DNA from: Watersipora subatra
Lineage: Eukaryota; Bryozoa; Gymnolaemata; Cheilostomatida; Watersiporidae
DNA length: 64,000 nt
Direction: 5' to 3'
NCBI RefSeq assembly: GCF_963576615.1
Contig: NC_088711.1
Coordinates: 18,074,182 to 18,138,181, forward strand
This document shows positions 61,125 to 64,000 of the stretch, one piece after another. A program made the translations under genes and the position numbers. Numbering within the stretch: position 1 is the first letter of the stretch; every line of letters begins with the position of its first letter. The notes below the pieces were generated by a model. That model searched no databases. It worked only from the letters and a program-made list of their open reading frames with translations, and had not been told where the DNA came from.

Positions 61125-63979
61125 TGATTATATTTTGATTTTGATTTGATCTTTATCAACTCTCTTTTTCATTTGCACCGCTGACAGCTTTGACCTGCCA
61201 CAAAAGTCTCACAACTGATTAACATTAAGTGTTGCGGTTTGATTGTTTTTTAATGTTCTAATGATAGCATTGCATCTAGAGGATTAATATGCAGTTATTG
61301 ATATTACACTGTATATAGTCACACAAAATGTATGTAAAATTACACTATTTTGCATTTTTCTTGACCAGATCTAGACCCTGGTACCCTTGACCCTTGACCC
61401 TGGTACCCTTGACCCTTGACCCTGGTACCCTTGACCCTTGGTCTTTATCTTTTTTTCTATTTTTCTCTATTCAAGTTTGTTTTCAGTCTGAATAATGCTT
61501 TGAAATGCTTGAAGTATCTGTGAAAGTTATAAATACTGTTTGAATGGACCTTCTATAATCATTATCTATGCTGCTTCATTCATATGTAGAGCGCTCTTAC
61601 TTTTACATTATCAACATCTTAGCCTAGTCTTACTCATAGATGTCTGTAGGAGTAATAGCAGGTAGTAAGTAGCAAGTTTAACCTAGTTCGAGGTCAAGTT
61701 TCATGTCTTAAGCATTTTCCTCACAAGCTTTCTGGTTGAATTGATGTATATTTTCACTTATACGTGGCCTAAAAACTGTTATTTTTATATGGTACTGCCT
61801 GTTATTGATGCCCCTTGAATGTACTTATTGGGTAATACTGAGGAAAGGGCATGATGTAGCTTTAGAGGTTAGACTGTGATTCACCGGAGCTGTTGGTAGG
61901 CTAATGGTATGCTCTTGCTTGACTCGTAGTTTTACAACATGTAGGCTGAGGGAGGAGCAGGCTCACTAAGTTCTGCCAGTGCAATGCCTTCTTTTCCAAG
62001 AACAGTTCCTCAAAAGAAAAGTGATCTAATAGCTAATGAAGTGTTTAAGAAGTTTGCTGAGGTGAAGGTTAACTGTCCAGCTGACCTTGGCAAGGTCATC
62101 CTTGCTGGCTTTATAATAGAGAATACTACCCAGTCAACATTCATTGTTGTTTCCCTGGGCACAGGTCTGTTTTGTTTTCTTTAATGTGGGTTTTCAGATG
62201 TGTTTACTTCTCGGTAATGCATGTTCACCTTGGTATGGATATCTGATTACCATAAAGCCCTTTAATCCAGGGCATGTGTTGCTGAGAATTGTGTAACACA
62301 TAATTATATGTTTATGTGTGAATGGAAAATGAAGTTTCCATTCAACTATACCATTCAACATTACGGAGAAGTGAACACTACTATATAGTAGTATTCACTT
62401 CTCTGTGATATGTGCTTACCTTGGTACAGTAGTGTTTACATTTCTGTAATGTGTGCTTACCTTGGTACAGTAGTGTACTTTTTTAAACCATTTTACTTGC
62501 TGTGTGATTTTGCATGTGTATCGTGCTCTCTCTCATTTGGCTGTTTCTATCGACACAGGTGTATAGTTAATACCTAGATTATTTTTACTGCACCATGGTG
62601 CTCATGAAGTATAGTTAATAGCTAGATTATTTTTACTGCACCATGGTGCTCATGAAGTATAGTTAATAGCTAGATTACTTTTACTGCACCATGGTGCTCA
62701 TGAAGTATAGTTAATAGCTAGATTACTTTTACTGCACCATGGTGCTCATGAAGTATAGTTAATAGCTAGATTACTTGTACTGCACCATGGTGCTCATGAA
62801 GTATAGTTAATAGCTAGATTACTTTTACTGCACCATGGTGCTCATAAAGCCAGTACTGAACTTTGTAGGTCAGAGAACAAATATAGAAATACATCATTGT
62901 AGACTGATATTTGGTTAACCTGTGTTCCCAGAGATTTTAGAACTCAGCCACAAATGTCCATGTTGATAACCATAACAATCTTAGATTTTTCTGTGCATCA
63001 AAATGATTAGATTGTTTCATTGTTACTTGATACTCAAATATCTTGCATACTGATTATAATTAATACTGACATAGCTGCATGGCAGAAGATTGTTGAGGAC
63101 TCTCAGTAATAATTTTGTCATAATTCTGTTTTCACAAATCAAAGGCGAAACCCAAATGGTTGTTACTATCTTGTTACTGCATAATGTAACCTCTAAAATT
63201 TTGCTAATTGTTCAGAAATATTTTGAATATCTGGCACAGAGGCCTCGAGTTTCTAGTGATTTTCTGAACATAAGAGATTCTTATGGGGGCACACTTTGGG
63301 TACACAGTGAATGCTTCTCCTTTCTGAACCAATCTGTTGCTAATACCTTAGCTATTACCTTAACATAATACTGAGCATACATTTAATCTGAGAAAAGTGC
63401 AATGTTATTGATGTAGTATTGACATATTTACACTAGAGTTCTTTGACACACGGTTTTTACTTTTGATTTGAACCAGTATAATATTTGATGGTGTAGTCAT
63501 TGCTGATAAGAAATTAATCCTTGGCACTTTCATTTCCTGTAAAATTATTAGCGAGCCAAGTTACTTGCAAATAAAATTGTAGCAGCTCTATAACACTAAG
63601 AAATAAGAAACGTTGAATTGCTAAAAAAAATTCAGGGGCTGCCCTTAACAATGGATTGTGAAAATCATTTCAACTCAGCATAAAGGCACGTGCACTTAGT
63701 GCTATTCAAGTCATGCTATCTCTCATTAATGAATAGATTAATCACTCACAAACCTGTGAACATAACCTTAGTGGGCTTGATGACCGAGTGATGCCACAAT
63801 TTTTTCAGGGCAAACATTGTTGCTATACAACAAATTGAACACCACAATCTGGTGTAGTTTCTATTGGTGATTGTTTTACATGTAGGCAACAAGTGTTTGT
63901 CGGGGAAATACTTGTCCATACAAGGCACTGCTGTCAATGATTGCCATGCTGAAGTGATTGCAAAAAGGGGCTTACACAG
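44252..63979 (+). CDS. ADAR: ADAR1-type double-stranded RNA adenosine deaminase (5' and central part; 3' end beyond window)
   Basis: This enzyme converts adenosine to inosine in duplex RNA. Exons: 44252-44397 (ATG at 44288), 44713-45564, 49077-49217, 54580-54711, 55467-55690, 58890-59010, 60542-60734, 61945-62164 and 63886-63979. All junctions are GT-AG and all phases agree, giving 695 full codons from the ATG. Domains: dsRBD1 residues about 5-72, a Ser/Pro/Gln-rich linker, dsRBD2 about 290-356, dsRBD3 about 382-450, dsRBD4 about 496-558, deaminase from about 617. VVSLGTGNKC and [13 protein letters not shown] match ADAR1 more closely than ADAR2; His685 should bind zinc and Glu687 transfer protons. 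The next donor (CACAG|GTGAG) leads out of the window. The first exon has a splice acceptor (tttcatag) and is open upstream of the ATG, so more N-terminal exons, possibly with a Z-alpha domain, may exist; none was found. Confidence 0.95.
44288..44910 (+). CDS. ADAR: ADAR dsRBD1 (exons 1-2)
   Basis: The fold starts [20 protein letters not shown] in exon 1 and continues [20 protein letters not shown] in exon 2. [11 protein letters not shown] forms the basic N-terminus of the second helix that contacts the RNA phosphates. The intron splits the domain after the HKPR turn, the same relative place as in the other three dsRBDs. That suggests duplication together with the intron. The ATG has A at -3 and G at +4, a good initiation context. 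Confidence 0.93.
45452..49217 (+). CDS. ADAR: ADAR dsRBD2 (end of exon 2 and exon 3)
   Basis: [20 protein letters not shown] begins the domain, and exon 3 supplies [20 protein letters not shown]. The RNA-contacting helix reads SKEKGKREA. It is weaker than the canonical KKxAK, so this domain may bind RNA less tightly. The long exon-2 linker between dsRBD1 and dsRBD2 is about 215 residues, rich in Ser, Pro and Gln, and probably disordered. The intron 45565-49076 holds an 18-bp array, a SINE and a MITE. Confidence 0.9.
46119..46519. repeat. 18-bp minisatellite (acctctacttacagaggt), about 22 copies, in an ADAR intron
   Basis: Unit junctions form AGGTACCT palindromes. Each unit has CTTACAG followed by AGGTAC, resembling a 3' and a 5' splice site in tandem. 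LYLQRY- and LLTEVP-repeat ORFs over it are shadows because 18 is a multiple of three. It lies in the intron 45565-49076. Confidence 0.93.
46686..47095 (+). mobile_element. tRNA-derived SINE-like element
   Basis: Head 'gaattctcggcgttgcacgg', tRNA-like part with GTAGTCTAGTGATTTAG (box A region) and GCGTTCAAATCC (box B), tail 'gctataattggacacacgaa'. It is in the same orientation as ADAR, inside its second coding intron. Confidence 0.75.
47674..48283. mobile_element. Palindromic MITE, intact copy
   Basis: Inverted arms of about 150 bp. The left starts AAAGATGAACTTACACAAAA and the right arm's complement starts AAAGATGACCCTAAACAAAA. The middle contains 'caactagtgacgtcatttcg', and a local duplication of 'gcaatgatagcaaccagtaa'. 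The right arm has a tandem duplication of about 70 bp (aacattctggcagtcagata near 48113 and 48177). It is in an ADAR intron. Other copies or fragments are at 19370, 40279 and 43063. Confidence 0.75.
49218..50288. other. ADAR intron 3, proximal part
   Basis: Between the exon 3 donor (TT|GTGAGT) and the SINE at 50289. It holds a short imperfect repeat of 'ggtaccttt-aaggaaat' type at 49345-49500. I see no exon. Confidence 0.45.
50289..50720 (+). mobile_element. SINE-like element, second family, carrying a 13-bp array
   Basis: 'accctggcagtctagtatg', 'ctgtgagagatcat' and 'atgcacaattattcaa' match 21797-21865. A tRNA-like segment (gattggtgcattcgttagag ... gtttgaatcgtg) follows. After it come 17-18 copies of aacctttaacctc (50453-50682), then 'gtctgtggacagacacg', corresponding to the element's end. 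The array expanded inside the element. Confidence 0.7.
50765..53240. repeat. 40-bp minisatellite, about 62 copies, in ADAR intron 3
   Basis: The unit contains 'gatcccacctatgtagcatt' and 'aaaatacatacactgccaat'. Two variable sites dominate: gccAatg/gccGatg and gcAtt/gcGtt. Runs of the same combination recur (G/A blocks at 50880-51600, alternating A/A and A/G at 51640-52170), so block duplications have occurred. Single-base deletions appear near 52620 and 52740. There are no spacers, so it is not CRISPR-like. It makes up over 2 kb of the intron 49218-54579. Confidence 0.96.
53241..54125. other. ADAR intron 3, distal part
   Basis: The ORF at 53677-54081 (134 codons, Ser/Cys/Leu/Arg-rich) has no recognisable domain and no phase-compatible splice context with ADAR exons 3 and 4, so I do not call it. 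Nothing else stands out. Confidence 0.4.
54126..54591 (+). repeat. 26-bp minisatellite made of splice-acceptor units, ending at ADAR exon 4
   Basis: About 18 units of tcttcctgttgcag followed by tgtcataacaag. Each has a pyrimidine tract and CAG (variants GTAG, ACAG, AAAG). The acceptor that keeps the ADAR frame is the last one (CAG at 54577-54579), and 12 bases of the final unit are exon sequence. Splicing to the preceding CAG would add 26 bases and meet TAA within the next unit. Confidence 0.93.
54580..55690 (+). CDS. ADAR: ADAR dsRBD3 (exons 4-5)
   Basis: Exon 4 (54580-54711) gives [20 protein letters not shown]. Exon 5 (55467-55690) gives [20 protein letters not shown] with [10 protein letters not shown] as the basic helix. 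Exon 4 starts at the last CAG of a 26-bp minisatellite, so its first residues (VITS) are encoded by repeat-derived DNA. The TT|T phase fits exon 3 exactly. The intron between the two exons contains a 440-bp MITE. Exon 5 ends in a Ser/Thr-rich linker. Confidence 0.92.
54805..55246. mobile_element. MITE with TAAGGCTGGTTCACACTAT-type termini
   Basis: Left end AAGGCTGGTTCACACTAT; right end is the complement of AAAGGCCGGTTCACACTATG. Inside, subterminal inverted segments (ccgatccgcgtttgcatc, gcatcgagaaag) and higher CpG content contrast with the AT-rich intron. It is about 440 bp with no ORF. The target duplication is not clear. It lies in the ADAR intron between exons 4 and 5. Confidence 0.7.
55319..55350. 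repeat. Short perfect hairpin
   Basis: Arms gccataaaccgacg and cgtcggtttatggc (14 bp each) around the loop gcat, about 115 bp upstream of ADAR exon 5. In the pre-mRNA it would form a stable stem just before the branch-point region. Confidence 0.85.
55873..57352. repeat. 20-bp minisatellite (gttgacatacacctataaac), about 74 copies, in an ADAR intron
   Basis: Variants are at aac/gac and gtt/att/ggt. The pair 'gacggtgacata'-'gatggtgacata' recurs at about 56630, 56770, 56910, 57010, 57130 and 57270. The spacings of 100-140 bp show amplification in blocks of five to seven units. It lies in the intron 55691-58889. Confidence 0.95.
57353..58889. other. ADAR intron 5, distal part with a SINE tail fragment
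   Basis: Unique sequence with no exon seen. At 58165-58225 the block 'tttttgttcctagattttaa' plus 'cgctataactgggcacacaa' and 'atgacagaca' is the tail of the first SINE family. The upstream part back to about 58010 may be the rest of a diverged copy. Confidence 0.45.
58890..60734 (+). CDS. ADAR: ADAR dsRBD4 (exons 6-7)
   Basis: [20 protein letters not shown] in exon 6 and [20 protein letters not shown] in exon 7, with a canonical [13 protein letters not shown] helix. This domain aligns best with the last dsRBD of vertebrate ADAR1, which begins with an LLEYA motif and ends just before the deaminase. Exon 7 continues with an Ala/Thr-rich linker. Its donor is ACG|GTGTGT. Confidence 0.92.
59098..59418. 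repeat. 25-bp minisatellite (tttggcagcatttctgcctctccac), about 13 copies
   Basis: Starts about 90 bp downstream of the ADAR exon 6 donor. All three plus-strand frames are open across it because TAG/TAA are absent from the unit, giving overlapping Ser/Leu/Phe-rich ORFs that are shadows. The strand is pyrimidine-rich and includes gcag trinucleotides after T-rich tracts, again resembling weak acceptors. Confidence 0.9.
59534..59767. repeat. 39-bp tandem repeat, 6 copies
   Basis: The unit 'ttatacccaatctttacagc' plus 'gcatagactggtagatcta' is almost perfect, with G/T alternation at ctgGtag/ctgTtag in neighbouring units. It is in the same ADAR intron as the 25-bp array. Confidence 0.92.
60735..61944. 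other. ADAR intron 7
   Basis: Holds an (ATT)n microsatellite at 61087-61125 and a three-copy 22-bp repeat (gaccctggtacccttgaccc) at 61375-61440. No exon seen. Confidence 0.6.
61945..63979 (+). CDS. ADAR: ADAR deaminase domain, N-terminal part (exons 8-9)
   Basis: Exon 8 carries the start of the deaminase fold ([14 protein letters not shown], then [10 protein letters not shown] and IVVSLGTG). Exon 9 carries the first catalytic motif, NDCHAEV. The two zinc-binding cysteines and the inositol-hexakisphosphate-binding residues of the family would be further downstream and are not in the window. The acceptor of exon 8 is CATGTAG|GCT. The intron 62165-63885 holds a 48-bp tandem repeat. Confidence 0.93.
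62565..62850. repeat. 48-bp tandem repeat, 6 copies, in ADAR intron 8
   Basis: The unit contains 'tagttaatagctagattact' and 'ctgcaccatggtgctcatga', the latter with the palindrome CACCATGGTG. Copies are nearly identical. The rest of the intron (62165-63885) shows no exon. Confidence 0.92.
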
Positions 63980-64000
63980 GTGAGAAGATATGAATCGCTG

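Overview
The window is AT-rich metazoan nuclear DNA. It holds intron-split genes with GT/AG splice sites, tRNA-derived SINE-like repeats, MITEs, and many minisatellites. The two recognisable proteins (LRRC40 and an ADAR1-type RNA editing deaminase) are animal families. The repeat landscape suggests a marine invertebrate, possibly a lophotrochozoan, but I cannot name the species. There are no bacterial-type operons, no CRISPR array and no rRNA.

Layout. (1) About 2.7-8.6 kb, minus strand: part of an unrecognised Ser/Thr/Gln-rich gene, rebuilt as five exons whose splice phases chain. (2) 12.9-28.0 kb, minus strand: a complete LRRC40 gene. Fourteen coding exons splice in perfect phase to 605 codons plus stop, and the protein follows the vertebrate family end to end. 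(3) 28-44 kb: gene-poor DNA with several transposons of foldback or terminal-inverted-repeat type, a 1.9-kb array of 36-bp repeats and a three-level nest of insertions. (4) 44.25 kb to the right edge, plus strand: the 5' and central part of an ADAR1-type gene. Nine exons encode four double-stranded-RNA-binding domains and the start of the deaminase domain with its His-Ala-Glu catalytic motif. The rest of the deaminase lies beyond the window. LRRC40 and ADAR are divergently oriented, with about 16 kb between them.

The most notable observations are these. The ADAR1-type protein has four dsRBDs; vertebrate ADAR1 has three. A 26-bp minisatellite is built from repeated copies of an ADAR intron's own 3' splice site, and the working acceptor is the last unit. 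A comparable 48-bp array abuts an LRRC40 acceptor. Two foldback elements have perfect 8-bp target duplications, and one sits inside a TTAA-flanked element that itself interrupts an older palindromic MITE. More than a dozen minisatellite arrays fall in this one window, which is a very high density. Apart from the two genes and the exon chain in region 1, nearly all long ORFs here are shadows of tandem repeats whose unit length is a multiple of three.
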